A stretch of 64,000 nucleotides of DNA from Mesorhizobium sp. M2A.F.Ca.ET.046.03.2.1. Its GTDB lineage: Bacteria > Pseudomonadota > Alphaproteobacteria > Rhizobiales > Rhizobiaceae. Shown one piece after another: positions 28,744-38,669 of the stretch. The DNA lies in contig NZ_CP034449.1 of NCBI RefSeq assembly GCF_003952425.1, forward strand, positions 3,658,001 to 3,722,000, in the 5' to 3' direction. Numbering within the stretch: the first letter of the stretch is position 1; every line of letters starts with the position of its first letter. The translations under genes and the position numbers were made by a program. The notes under the pieces were generated by a model, which saw only the letters and a list, made by a program, of their open reading frames with translations, did no database searches and was not told the origin of the DNA.

Positions 28744-29664
28744 TCAGCCATTCGATGTGATTTGACCACATCTGCAACACCTCGCGCTTCTCCTTGACTT
28801 TGCTATAGAGATTGTAGATTTCGCCAATGTCTGTCAAGGACGCCGCCTTGTGATTCAGTATGTGCTCGATGACGTGTGGCAATACCTGCCGCCTGCCGAG
28901 ATTTGTCGCGAGCGTCCTGCGCAGATCGTGAAGGGTCCAGTTCTCCAAAGCCACCCCGTCAGTATTGACCTTGCCGTCTAGAGCCTTCTTGCCCTTCGCG
29001 TAGCCTGAGAAGTGGCTTCTTTCGTTGCCCCTCGCAGGGAAAAAAACGTGTCATTGGTCTTCGGTACCGTCTGGGGGACCGACACCGCCAGTGTGGGCAG
29101 CGGAATAAGCGTAGGCTCTTCGTTCTTCGTGCGGTCACCCGATAGTTCCATGTTCCGGCTTCAAGGTTGAGGACCAACGCATCGCGGCAACTTCCGTACG
29201 CCTCTGTCCGGTCAGAATGAGCAGCTTGACGATGGAGCCGAACGAATAGCCGATATCGCCCGGTTCGGGCTCACAGCCCGTTCATATAGCCGCCAGTTCG
29301 GCATCGTTCACCACTCGCTTGCGCTTGACGATCGGGGCCGGATCCGGATTTTCCAATCCCTCGCGGGGAAACCGCGGATGAGCCGTTGCGGCGGTTTGCG
29401 ACACCAGTTGAAAAATGCCCGCATACACCAGAAGGCCGTGTTAGCCGCTTGCGGGTGACCCCCGGCGACGATCTTCTTGGTGACGTTAGCAATGTCGGTG
29501 TCGATCACATGGTGGATAGAGCGACTCCCGAGGGCAGGCACAAGATACCGGTTCAGGCTGGCCTCGACCAGTGCGGTGTTTTGAGGGTCGTTACTCGGCG
29601 GCCTGGAGGTGACCGCCATCGCCGTCCTCGGTATCGTCAGCGCTGATATGCGCCTGATCGGCAA
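28709..29664 (-). pseudogene. Tyrosine recombinase (integrase), frameshifted
   Basis: Minus-strand pieces cover a whole integrase: core-binding domain ASLNRYLVPALGSRSIHHVI and HPQAANTAFWCMRAFFNWCR; middle part around PLPTLAVSVPQTVPKTNDTF in another frame; and a C-terminal part ALENWTLHDLRRTLATNLGR (HxLRRT box), VIEHILNHKA, and the tail ending DDALAA. Several frameshifts separate the pieces. The tail fragment is duplicated at 17687. Confidence 0.85.
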
Positions 29665-29717
29665 GGAAGGCTGGCAGTTCCGATGGAGCTATGCTGGAAT
29701 TTGGGTGACGAGGCTGA

Positions 29718-30173
29718 TCAAGCGGCGCTCTGCGGCTTCGTTTCGATGACCTGGATTCCGTCCAGGAACCTGGCACCTGCGATGAGTTTCGGCAACTGAT
29801 TTTGTCCTTTCAATCGTCGCCACTTCCTGGCCGCGGCCAACAGCTTGAAGACCATCAGCTGGGCGGTTTTCGAGGATAGCGAGCCCTTGGTACGCACCGT
29901 GCGATAGCGAACGGTTGCAAAGACGCTTTCGATGGGATTGGACGTTCGCAGATGATCCCAGTGTTGGGCGGGGAAATCGTAGAGCGCCAGCGACGCAATA
30001 TGATCTTTCGTCAGGCAGTCGACCGCCTTGGCATACGCCTCGGCCTCCATCTCGATCGCATGCGCAAGCAATTTGCGCGCGCCGCTGCGAAGTACATCCG
30101 TCAGGGTATCATCGATTTCGTCGGGCTGACGAAGGCGAACAATGTGTTGATAGTCTCGTTCATGGCGTATCAC
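29718..30173 (-). pseudogene. IS256-family transposase with internal deletion
   Basis: The frame joins a short N-terminal region (IDDTLTDVLRSGARKLLAHA, EMEAEAYA) directly to the C-terminal region (WDHLRTSNPIESVFATVRYR, KLLAAARKWRRLKGQNQLPK), skipping most of the catalytic domain. Ends at 29718. Fragments of the same element lie at 17395-17625. Confidence 0.88.
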
Positions 30174-30671
30174 TCTCCTTGAGAGGTACTGGCAGGCTTC
30201 ATCACCCGCCTCGATACGCCGCTCTCCTCAAGCCGCCATCATCCAGTTTCCGCCATGGCTCCCCCTGATTGATCCGCTTCACCTGTGCAACTGCACAGGC
30301 TGCCCTAGCGGGGAGATTGGCCTCCAATGGCGAAAGCTTGCCGCAGGAGACCCTCCGATGACCGTGCCTATGGCGCCGCCGCTACGACAACTTGCCGACA
30401 AGCAGCGTGCGATCCACTGCCGCGCTACTGCGCCTTCAAGGGACGTCTGGATCGCGACGCAGGAGCCGATGACTGTTACGGGATCAATTCCAGGTCGCGC
30501 TGGCCGTCGCTGTGCCAGTTCGACGGTCTGGTGGCAATTTGGGCACATCTTCTGTCGCCGACAGTGGCGATGGCTGACGCTTCAACGAAACGGGGTCTTC
30601 GACGTCTGCTGCCTACGCCGATGCTTTGCGAAGTGGCATAATGTTTCGACGCACGCAGGCGCGGGCAGGGG
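30174..30671. other. Upstream region of fseA
   Basis: Contains the LuxR-type palindrome at 30282 and a piece shared with 17524-17552. No gene is supported. A luxI-type gene, which might be expected beside fseA, was not found. Confidence 0.4.
30282..30299. promoter_or_regulatory. LuxR/TraR-type box
   Basis: CCTGTGCAACTGCACAGG is an 18-bp inverted repeat with 8-bp perfect arms. It shares the TGTGCA...TGCACA core of rhizobial tra boxes. It is about 380 bp upstream of fseA, a gene under TraR control in Mesorhizobium ICEs. Confidence 0.65.
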
Positions 30672-30680
30672 ATGTCAGTC

Positions 30681-31482
30681 ATGAATCTCCTGACTGGCGC
30701 GGATCAGGCCGATTGGCGGGATGAAAGATCATACGACTACACCGCTGGCCTGACGCTGCGGGAGTGGGCTTGGGAGTTCTTACGCCGCAATCCAGCGTTC
30801 CAGCGCGATCTGACCGCTGCGCGCCAGCATTGCAAGACTTGGTCTCTCCAATCCTTTCTCGATATGGTCGCGTCGGCCGGCGACCTGTCACGCTGGGGTG
30901 TTCTGTTTCGCGGAGTCTTGTGGCCGCGCTTCGGTCGTATTCTGGTGTCCGCTCTGGTGCGTCCATGTGCTGCCGGTCATTGCGGAACGGTTGCCTGCCT
31001 CGTCGCCGACACCGCCGTTCGAACTCTCGGCATTGCCCTGTCGTGCAATCGTCCTGCTGGCGCCCGACAAGAGCCAGCATGTTCTTCTTCGCAATGCGGA
31101 CCACGCGCTGCAGCTCGCCGTCTCGGGCGCGAATATCCTCCACCCTGTTTGCCTGCATACGCAAGCCATCTGGCCCGCGGTGCTTTTAAAGCATCGACTG
31201 AGGGGACTGGAGTGCCTCAATGCTCTCAGTCTAGGGCAACAGTTGCCCCCCCGCTTGTTTGCGCCGGAAAAGCGCGGCGTTCGTTTGTCCTTCGTTCTTC
31301 GTGCGCTCGACGGTTCGCTCGCCGGAGCACCTCATCGCGAGCTCGCCGAAGTTCTCATCGGTCAACGGCGCGTCCATGCCGACTGGGCGGATCCTCGCGA
31401 TCATCTGCGCGACCGCATCCGTCGGGCCGTCTCGCGTGGCCGCGCGCTCATGAATGGTGGCTACAGAGATTTCCTAATTTGA
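30681..31482 (+). CDS. fseA: FseA-type ICE excision activator, made by +1 frameshift
   Basis: Two overlapping frames encode one protein of about 266 residues. Frame 1 from ATG 30681 (AGGGG at 9 bp) gives the DUF6499-type N-terminus (DWRDERSYDYTAGLTLREWA) up to WGVLF at 30908. The frame +1 from 30910 gives the DUF2285 part (AESCGRASVVFWCPLW ... ALMNGGYRDFLI, stop at 31482). The joint reads CTG-TTT-C-GCG, where a tRNA-Phe on UUU can slip +1 to UUC. In the Mesorhizobium R7A ICE, FseA is known to be made by programmed +1 frameshifting of msi172-msi171 and to be inhibited by QseM. That the shift here is programmed rather than a mutation is inference, supported by the otherwise intact halves. Confidence 0.75.
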
Positions 31483-32268
31483 AAAGCGACAGTCCGCGCT
31501 GTGCGTCGGTGGATGAACGTTCGCTCGCAGCTGTACCCGTCACCAACAGTTCGCCCGCCGACAGGACTGCATGGCGCCTTGCAAGTGCGCTCTGGTCTAG
31601 CTTGTCGATGCCGAAAATGAGATGGGCGAGGGTGCCAAGGCGGTGGTTCATTAGGGCCGGCCTCGACCTGGACGCACATCATTGGTCGGAAAGCGGCGTG
31701 CACCGCAATGTCGCCATAGCAGCCAAGATCCTTTGAGTCCGGACCTGCAGTCCTGTTGGACCGGCGGGTGCAACAATATGGAGGGATTTGAGGCCTCACA
31801 CCGTTCCCTGGTCGACAGCTCGGTCAGACATAGCACCCACCGCTTGATTATGGAAATGGTGTGCCTGGAGTGCAGCGAGTAGCGGCTTGCTGCGCACTGT
31901 CCTAAGAATAGCAGTCATGACCCGTCTGGGGTTCTGCAACACGACGATTCAACCGCTTGGGCATTGTCGCATATCCCACAATGTAGAATGCGCAACAGGG
32001 CAAAAGCTGATCCATCGGCGGTTTATCAATGCTTTTTGGCTTGGCACGGCACATGCAACGCAATCGGCAAAAGGCGCACGAACTGAGTGGCCCATCGGCC
32101 CTAGGAGCGCTGATTTATGCCCTCCCAAGGCATGTCCGGCCCGGCAGCGAGCTCAGTCTCCTGCCGGGCATCCGTGTTTCAGGTCAACGGCGTTTGGAAC
32201 TTCCAATTAGGTGGCGGCATTGACCGCAGGCCGCCCCCCGGTGGGGCGGAGAGACAGTGCAGCAGGTT
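31483..32268. other. No gene recognised
   Basis: Several frames stay open but carry no known motif. 32130-32180 repeats a short block (CAGCGAGCTCAG, then CCGGGCATCCGTGTTT) also found near 17480-17510. Confidence 0.35.
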
Positions 32269-33774
32269 TCAAATCCCGCCCATGCAAAGATATTTCATTT
32301 CCAGATAGTCCTCGAGGCCATGACGGGAACCCTCCCGCCCGATGCCGGATTGTTTGATCCCGCCAAACGGTGCCGCCTCCGAGGACATGCGTCCCGTGTT
32401 GATGCCAACCATGCCATATTCCAGAGCCTCTGCCACACGCCAGACCCGCTTCAGGTTTGAGGCATAGAAGTATGCGGCGAGGCCGTAGATCGTGTCATTG
32501 GCCTCGCGCACGACCTGATCCGCATCGTTGAAGCGAATGATCGGCGCGAGCGGCCCGAATGTCTCCTCTTGCGCGACTGCCATGACGCTGGAAATCTCGG
32601 TGAGGACCGTGGGTTCGAAAAACGTGCCATTCTTGCCGATACGCTGGCCCCCGCATCGTATTGTGCCGCCTTTCGCAATGGCATCTGCGATGTGAGACTC
32701 GATCTTGGCCAGAGCATGCTTGTCGATGAGCGGTCCGATGTCCACTCCGGCATCGAATCCGTCGCCAACCGACAAGTGCCGGATTCTTTCCACGAATTTC
32801 TTGACGAACTCATCGTGAACGCTCGATTGGACGTAAATGCGGTTCGCGGAAACGCAGGTCTGGCCGGCATTGCGGAACTTCGCCTGGACCGCACCGTCAA
32901 CAGCACCGTCAATGTCGGCATCATCGAAGATGATGAAAGGTGCATTGCCGCCGAGTTCAAGGCTGACCTTCTTGATCTGGTCAGAGCACTGACGCATCAG
33001 CAGCCGTCCGACCTCCGTCGAACCGGTGAAGCTGATCTTTCGAATCTTGGAATTGGTGCAGAGTTCACGGCCCACGCGATCACCTTCGGACGCATAGATC
33101 AGGTTGACCACGCCATCGGGAAAGCCGGCCTGATGGGCGAGGGCGAACATTGCGCCAGCCACAAGCGGCGTCTGTTCAGCGGGCTTGAGCACGATTGTGC
33201 AGCCCGCAGCCAAGGCCGGCGAGATTTTGCGCGCCACCATGGAGGCCGGGAAATTCCATGGCGTGATCGTGCCAACAACGCCGATGGGCTGCTTGATCAC
33301 TAGCATTCGGCGGTCTGTCGAGGGTGCCGAGATCGTCTCCCCATAGACGCGATTGGCCTCTTCGGCATACCATTGCAGATACGCCGCCGCATGCGATACC
33401 TCTGAAATGGCTTCGGCAAGCGGCTTGCCCATTTCCGCAGTCAGAATCGCGGCGAGATCGCCTGCATGGTCGATGATCAGCTGATGCCATCGCCAAAGAA
33501 CGTCGCTACGTTCTCGGGCCGTCAACGCGGCCCATCCCGACTGCGCAACATAGGCCTTGTCTACCGCAGCACGTGTCTCCTCCACGCCCATATCGGGAAG
33601 CTCTGCCAAAACTTCGCCGGTCGACGGATTGACGACCTCGAACGTCTTATTGCCAACTGGTCTGCCGAGTGCCGGCAGGCGGTCGATGGCTCCAAACAGG
33701 TGCGGGGATTTCAGGCGACGGATCATCGGCAGGCACAGGGGCAATACCGGATTCCTCCTCAACGCAGCGAACAT
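32269..33774 (-). CDS. gabD: NAD(P)+-dependent succinate-semialdehyde dehydrogenase
   Basis: A 501-residue aldehyde dehydrogenase of the GabD group, which oxidises succinate semialdehyde to succinate at the end of GABA breakdown. Visible marks are TPWNFPASMVARKISPALAA (cofactor site), ISFTGSTEVGR, the glutamate motif LELGGNAPF, the catalytic cysteine in [14 protein letters not shown], and a C-terminal GGIKQSGIGREGSRHG. Length is normal. The precise start is uncertain: AGGAGG lies near 33755, before an in-frame TTG and the ATG at 33726. It is 382 bp downstream of the M16 gene in the same direction; no separate sigma-54 promoter was found between them. No intact aminotransferase partner is in the window. 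Confidence 0.93.
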   Translation of the reverse strand: MFAALRRNPVLPLCLPMIRRLKSPHLFGAIDRLPALGRPVGNKTFEVVNPSTGEVLAELPDMGVEETRAAVDKAYVAQSGWAALTARERSDVLWRWHQLIIDHAGDLAAILTAEMGKPLAEAISEVSHAAAYLQWYAEEANRVYGETISAPSTDRRMLVIKQPIGVVGTITPWNFPASMVARKISPALAAGCTIVLKPAEQTPLVAGAMFALAHQAGFPDGVVNLIYASEGDRVGRELCTNSKIRKISFTGSTEVGRLLMRQCSDQIKKVSLELGGNAPFIIFDDADIDGAVDGAVQAKFRNAGQTCVSANRIYVQSSVHDEFVKKFVERIRHLSVGDGFDAGVDIGPLIDKHALAKIESHIADAIAKGGTIRCGGQRIGKNGTFFEPTVLTEISSVMAVAQEETFGPLAPIIRFNDADQVVREANDTIYGLAAYFYASNLKRVWRVAEALEYGMVGINTGRMSSEAAPFGGIKQSGIGREGSRHGLEDYLEMKYLCMGGI

Positions 33775-34156
33775 CCAGGTCGACGGGCCGTCAGTGTGTA
33801 TTCTGCACCAGTGGGTTCGTCGTAGGGCCTCGGCAAAGCAGCTGGTAGACCACGCTAGCCCGATGAAAAGACAGCAGTTTCGTTAGTTTGAGTGCCCGCG
33901 GTTCATCAATTGATGGATTAAGCAGTCGGATGTTTGCTTCATCCACCATGCCTGCTGGTGGCGTGCGACTGAATTCTGCAAAAAGGCGGCATACATGCTG
34001 AGGAGCGCCATTTCGGCGAGAGGCCGCCGGACCGCCAATGCCGCGCAAGGTCGGCGAAAACGACTCCGCGCGTCTGCATGATCTGCTTGGCCCACGGGCC
34101 TCCAACGCTCTTCCCACGAGAAGCCCCGATGAAGAAGGAAGGTGTGATGAGTTTCT
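33775..34156. other. Spacer between M16 gene and gabD
   Basis: No gene or clear promoter. A minus-strand TGCCGCC-N4-TTGC at about 33978-33992 lacks the -24 GG and was not accepted as sigma-54. Confidence 0.35.
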
Positions 34157-36832
34157 TTACTCATCCTTGCCGCCCAGCGGCGGGCCGACCACCAAAATGG
34201 CGGGCTCGGCCGAAAGCAGCTTTTTGGCCGCCGCCTTGACCTGTTTGAGCGTCACCCGACCGATGCTGCGGGCGCGACGCTGGTTGTAGTCGACGTCGGC
34301 CTTGTGAATCTGCAAATCCAGGAGCCGGTCTGCAATCGAGCGGGTCGAGCCCAGTTGGTCGATGGCATAGGCGCCGATCAGGTGCTTCTTCGCCGCCTTG
34401 AGCTCGGCCCCGGTCGGTCCTTGCTGCGCCATCTGCTTTACCACATCTCGCACGATGCTCAGTGTTTGGGCAGCGCAGTCCGAGCGTGTCTCTGTCGTAA
34501 CCAGAAGCGAGTCAAGGGTTAGTTCAGAGCTGACGTGATAGGCAAGGCCGCGTTTTTGACGTACCTCCTCGTAAAGGCGGGAAGTCAAGTATGAGCCGCC
34601 AAGGATGTCGTTCAGCAGCACGGCCGCGTAGAAATCCGGCGCGCTAGGCTTCACGCCAGGCCAGGCCAACGTCAGCGAAGTCTGCGGCAGGTCGTAGTTC
34701 TCCTCCACCAGTTGACCGAGTTTCGGCGCGACATCGTAGACGGGGACGAGGGTTTGTTGCTCAGGCAAATCACCAAACAGCTGGTCAAGCCTTTCCCTCA
34801 ACGTGTTCGCGTCAATGTCACCCACCACGGCAATATGGAGCCCGTCGCGAGCGAAAATGGCCTGGTGGAAGGCGCGGAGGTCGGACGGCGTGATGCCGGG
34901 GAGGCTCTCTTTTGTGCCTTCTCCCGGCCTTGAACAAGGATGCGCGCCATAGATCGCGCGCAGCCATTTGCGCTGAGCGATGGCGTTAGGGTCTCGCTCG
35001 CTGCCGACGATGCGGGAGACAATCTCGGCGCGGACGCGATCGATCGGCCCCTGCTCGAAGCGCGGCGCGTTCAGCGCGAGCCGAAGCAGGCCGAACGCCG
35101 CGTCCTGCTTTTTGGAAAGCATGCACATCGATCCGTAGATGTCGTCGCTTTGCGCGTCCAAACTCATTTCGGCGCCGGCATGGTCGAGCTTCACCTGGAA
35201 GGCACCGCTGTCGTAATGGCCAGCGCCTTCGATGAACAGGCCGGCCATCAGTTTGGCCATCCCCTCCTTCCCGACCGGGTCCTGCTTGGTGCCGCCCTTG
35301 AAGGCAAAGCCGATGTTGACGATTTCCACTGTGTGGTCCTCCACCAGCCAGGCGATGATGCCCTTTTCGGACTTCACCTCCTGGATGTTCATCGCAGCAT
35401 GGGGCCGAGCGCCGAGCGTCATCTCTTGATTCTCCGTCTTGGGCAAGAGATAGCCCGTGGTCGAACGGTCGAACGCGAGATAGCGGGCGGCAACTGCTTT
35501 GATTTGCTCGGGGGTAACCTTGCGGATGCGATTCGGCCGTTCCTCGACATCCTTCACGGTACCGCCGGTGGCCAGCGTCGAGCCGTAGATGCTGGCGAGC
35601 CAGTCCAGGTTGTCTTCCGCAAAGATCATATTGAGCAAATAGTGGTCCTTGGCCTTGCCTAGTTCCTCGTTGCTGACACCATCCTCGGCAATGCGGGCAA
35701 CTTCGGCAGCGGCCGCCGCTTCGAGATCAGCCAGCTTGGCATCGCCGCGCGGTGCGCCATAGATGGCGAACTTGGTGTCGTCGAGCACAGTGCCCTGGAA
35801 ATAGACGCGGGCGCTGGAAGCGATACCTTGCTGGACAGCGAGCGCCTGGTAGAGCCGGCCGCGGTTACCGCCGCCGAGAATTTCGGCCAGCAGGTCGAGC
35901 GCTTCGGCCTCGCCCGGCTTGGCGGTGTGGTAGGACGGCACCACCCACTGCGTCGAAAAACTGGGCACGCTGACGCGGGCGTCTGAGAGCGTGACGGTGC
36001 GCCTGGTGTTCTGCTCGGGCTCAACCGGCCGGATGCGCGGCGGCAGGTCAGGTCCGCGCGCCACCTTGCCATAGGTCTTTTCGGCCAGCGCCCGCACCGT
36101 GTCCGGTTCGACATCGCCGGCCACGATCAGCACGGAGTTGTTGGGCCAGTAGTACTTTTCATAGAAGACGGTGGCGTCGACGCGGTTCAGCTGCTCGATC
36201 TCCTGCATCCAGCCGATGATCGGGATGCGATAGGGGTGGTTCTGCCACAGCGTCGCGTCGATCTCCTCATGGAGAACGTCCTGCGGGTTGGTGTCGGTGC
36301 TTGAGCGGCGCTCCTCGATGACCACATCGCGCTCGGTCTTGACGACATCGTCGGTCAGGATGAGGTTTCGCATTCGGTCGGCCTCGAAGCTCATCATCAG
36401 CTCGAGCGCCGACGGCGCCACTGTCTGATAGAAGGCGGTGTAGTCGGAGGAGGTGAAGGCGTTGTTGGAGCCGCCGATCTCGAACACTGCGCGGTCGAAT
36501 TCGCCGCCCGCATGGTTGGTCGTCGCCTTGAACATCAGATGCTCGAAGAAATGGGCGATGCCGGATTTGCCCGGCGGCTCGTCGGCGCTGCCGATCTTGT
36601 ACCACACCATGTGGGTGACGATCGGCGCCCGGTGGTTGGGAATGACGACCACCTCCATGCCGTTGTCGAGCACGAAATCCCTCGCCTTGCCGTCCTCCCA
36701 TGCGACGGGGATCGGAGCCGGCCCCGCGCCGACCAACTCGGACGCAACGGACGTCCTGCGAAGCCCATGAGTGCGGGGCTTGCTTGGTAGTTCTGGTAGG
36801 GAGAGTGGGGTTATGGGCTGCGTTCCTGGCAA
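34157..36832 (-). CDS. M16-family (pitrilysin-type) zinc metallopeptidase
   Basis: An 891-residue two-halved M16 protein. The inverted zinc motif HFFEH (H94, E97, H98) stands in GIAHFFEHLMFKATTNH. The third ligand Glu lies in the following TERDVVIEERR region. The first M16/M16_C pair covers about 55-470; the second, inactive-type half covers about 490-880 (IVNIGFAFKGGTKQDP, LLNDILGGSYLTSRLYEEVR). Most rhizobial homologues have a signal peptide; here the N-terminus starts at a TTG and lacks one, and an upstream ATG is in another frame with a quick stop. A cytosolic place is possible. Sinorhizobium HrrP, which cleaves host NCR peptides, is also an M16 peptidase. A NifA/sigma-54 promoter lies at 37042. 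Confidence 0.9.
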   Translation of the reverse strand: MPGTQPITPLSLPELPSKPRTHGLRRTSVASELVGAGPAPIPVAWEDGKARDFVLDNGMEVVVIPNHRAPIVTHMVWYKIGSADEPPGKSGIAHFFEHLMFKATTNHAGGEFDRAVFEIGGSNNAFTSSDYTAFYQTVAPSALELMMSFEADRMRNLILTDDVVKTERDVVIEERRSSTDTNPQDVLHEEIDATLWQNHPYRIPIIGWMQEIEQLNRVDATVFYEKYYWPNNSVLIVAGDVEPDTVRALAEKTYGKVARGPDLPPRIRPVEPEQNTRRTVTLSDARVSVPSFSTQWVVPSYHTAKPGEAEALDLLAEILGGGNRGRLYQALAVQQGIASSARVYFQGTVLDDTKFAIYGAPRGDAKLADLEAAAAAEVARIAEDGVSNEELGKAKDHYLLNMIFAEDNLDWLASIYGSTLATGGTVKDVEERPNRIRKVTPEQIKAVAARYLAFDRSTTGYLLPKTENQEMTLGARPHAAMNIQEVKSEKGIIAWLVEDHTVEIVNIGFAFKGGTKQDPVGKEGMAKLMAGLFIEGAGHYDSGAFQVKLDHAGAEMSLDAQSDDIYGSMCMLSKKQDAAFGLLRLALNAPRFEQGPIDRVRAEIVSRIVGSERDPNAIAQRKWLRAIYGAHPCSRPGEGTKESLPGITPSDLRAFHQAIFARDGLHIAVVGDIDANTLRERLDQLFGDLPEQQTLVPVYDVAPKLGQLVEENYDLPQTSLTLAWPGVKPSAPDFYAAVLLNDILGGSYLTSRLYEEVRQKRGLAYHVSSELTLDSLLVTTETRSDCAAQTLSIVRDVVKQMAQQGPTGAELKAAKKHLIGAYAIDQLGSTRSIADRLLDLQIHKADVDYNQRRARSIGRVTLKQVKAAAKKLLSAEPAILVVGPPLGGKDE

Positions 36833-37041
36833 AGTGATCTGTTCCTCATTTTGAAGGATCTATGTCTCCCGAACGCCTATTGGGAGAAAGTGGATCGGCA
36901 CGCGACGCCGAGCCACATGAGCCGTCAGCGTGTTGCTGGGCCTGACGCGAGCCTCATCTTTGGATGCGTCCGGGAAACTTTCGGCATGGTGAGGCCATGG
37001 GAAGTCTGCTCGTTATCCATTGGGTGTTTGCGGATACCTGA

Positions 37042-37056
37042 GCATGCCCCGTGCCA
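37042..37056 (-). promoter_or_regulatory. Sigma-54 promoter of the M16 gene
   Basis: Minus-strand TGGCACGGGGCATGC: exact -24 element, GC at correct spacing, with ATGC for TTGC at -12. About 210 bp upstream of the M16 start. Confidence 0.65.
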
Positions 37057-37116
37057 AGTAAGAAAGCCCCGATTCGCAAGGTTTGATCCAACCTTGATAC
37101 TTGCGATATCCGACAT

Positions 37117-37132
37117 TGTCGGGCATCCGACA
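37117..37132. promoter_or_regulatory. NifA upstream activator sequence of the M16 gene
   Basis: TGTCGGGCATCCGACA, exact TGT-N10-ACA with extra dyad symmetry (TGTCGG...CCGACA), 60 bp upstream of the -24 element. Confidence 0.75.
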
Positions 37133-37689
37133 GAAAGCGCCTTTCGCCGGCGCGCCGGCTATGACGCTCGCCTCCTCCGGCGTGACGACGATCCTTTGGC
37201 GGGCGCCGCGCACACCGATCTGCCCGCCTATCAGCACCGCGACATCGAAGGACAGCGCGATCGTGACTGGATGGGTCTTACGCAAACATGCAGCAGTGCC
37301 ACCGCGATCAGGACTTCATCCGCCCCACAAAGACCCGAGCGCGAGGGACGACGTGTAAGGCTAATGATGCCGCGCATAAAGAGGTAAGGTCCCTCGTCGT
37401 ACCGGCGAGCCCCTTCGCTGGGTCTCGCGAGGGTCTGGTTTGCGAACGTCGACCGACAGCATCACGGCATGGGCGGCCCCATCGGTAGGCAAGCATTGAC
37501 CGTGCCATCAGCGTTGAGGCAGCGCAGAGCCCAATTTCCCGGTGCCAGCCGGTACGTTGGAGCTTCAACTGTGGCCAGCCAAGCGGGCCGAGGCCGTGAA
37601 ACTCCTGATACCCTGGACCGTCCGGATTGCAACGCACGACGCCTTGGTCTCGCGCCAACGTCCATTGACGCTCAGCGAAGCATCATGCG
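37133..37689. other. No gene recognised
   Basis: Open frames on both strands without recognised domains. Treated as decayed sequence. Confidence 0.35.
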
Positions 37690-37975
37690 GACGAGCTGGG
37701 AAAGCTTGGCCGGGCCGGCGCCTTCCCAGGCGCATGGGACGCGCGACGACCCATGTGGACCTTGGATTTCACTACGCACTTACGCTGCTTTGGCCTTGTC
37801 AGCAGCCTGAGCATAAAGCGTGCTCAGCTTTCAGGGCGAGCCTCTTTCATGTTGATAGCATCTGTCGTCATTCAGGATCGCCCCATTTTCGCATGCCGCT
37901 TGCAGCTTTCAGACTGTTGTCAGCCAGGGCCGCCATAAAGGGTCTCGTTTAACGCATTCGGGAGGCTTCATCACT
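37690..37975. repeat. Inverted copy of the autotransporter upstream region
   Basis: Matches 17080-17355 inverted, including the 19-bp motif and a degraded ribosome binding site (CGGGAGGCTTC where the autotransporter has CAGGAGGCCGTTCC). No autotransporter gene follows. It is an orphan promoter copy. Confidence 0.82.
37906..37924 (+). promoter_or_regulatory. 19-bp shared direct-repeat motif, copy 2
   Basis: CTTTCAGACTGTTGTCAGC, one base from copy 1. It faces a region without a recognisable gene. Confidence 0.55.
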
Positions 37976-38669
37976 CGACCACATTAATTTCGGGCGGTTC
38001 GCCGGCGCTCCGAATGGCACTTAACACCAGATCCTCTCCAAACCCGTGATGATCCAAGAGGAAAACGAAAAATCCCTAAATCATAAAAAAGCACCGATAC
38101 GGTCGGCTCCAGGCTGATGAAATTGCGGTCTCACTGGCCACGCACGATACTTGCGATGGCGATGGCCATTGCAAAGGCCGGTCAAGCACCCAAGACGCTG
38201 ACAAGCACGCCTCCGACCAAAGCTCGATCGTTGGCAGCCTTTCTAGCCGTATACTTGGGGCATTTTGGGACGGCGATCCGGACGCCGATTAAAACCTGCC
38301 GGTCGTCTAAATGGAATGGTTGGTCCGGGTCCTTACTGGACCCCGCCAACCCGATCGGGCCGGCGCACAGGGGCACCCAGACAATTGGACACGTCGCCTT
38401 TGCGCGGCGGCTTGCACTTTCTCGGATGGCCTTTTTTCTCCCCGGGCGAAATCGAGCGAGCGGTGAGGCGGAGCCTTCGATTTTGCCGATCATGTCGTGT
38501 CGCTTCGATCGAACTGCTCAGACGATGATAGCGGCATTGATTGCCGCGGCCGAAATGCGTTGTGTGAAGTACGATTTCTACGCCGTATACATACTGCCGT
38601 ACAGTTCGCCCTGTCAGCAGCCTTGCCAGCAATCCGCCCTGTGTCCAACTGTCGTCGAATTCACCGGTG
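37976..38669. other. No supported gene
   Basis: A 190-codon frame at 38117-38689 has a weakly hydrophobic start but no recognised domain, and its 3' end overlaps the histidine kinase gene. Left unassigned. Confidence 0.3.

Noticed and set aside
30910..31736. Continuation of the first fseA frame to give a 354-residue protein
   Set aside because: After the slip site this frame has Arg/Ser-rich random sequence, while the +1 frame carries the conserved DUF2285-type sequence.
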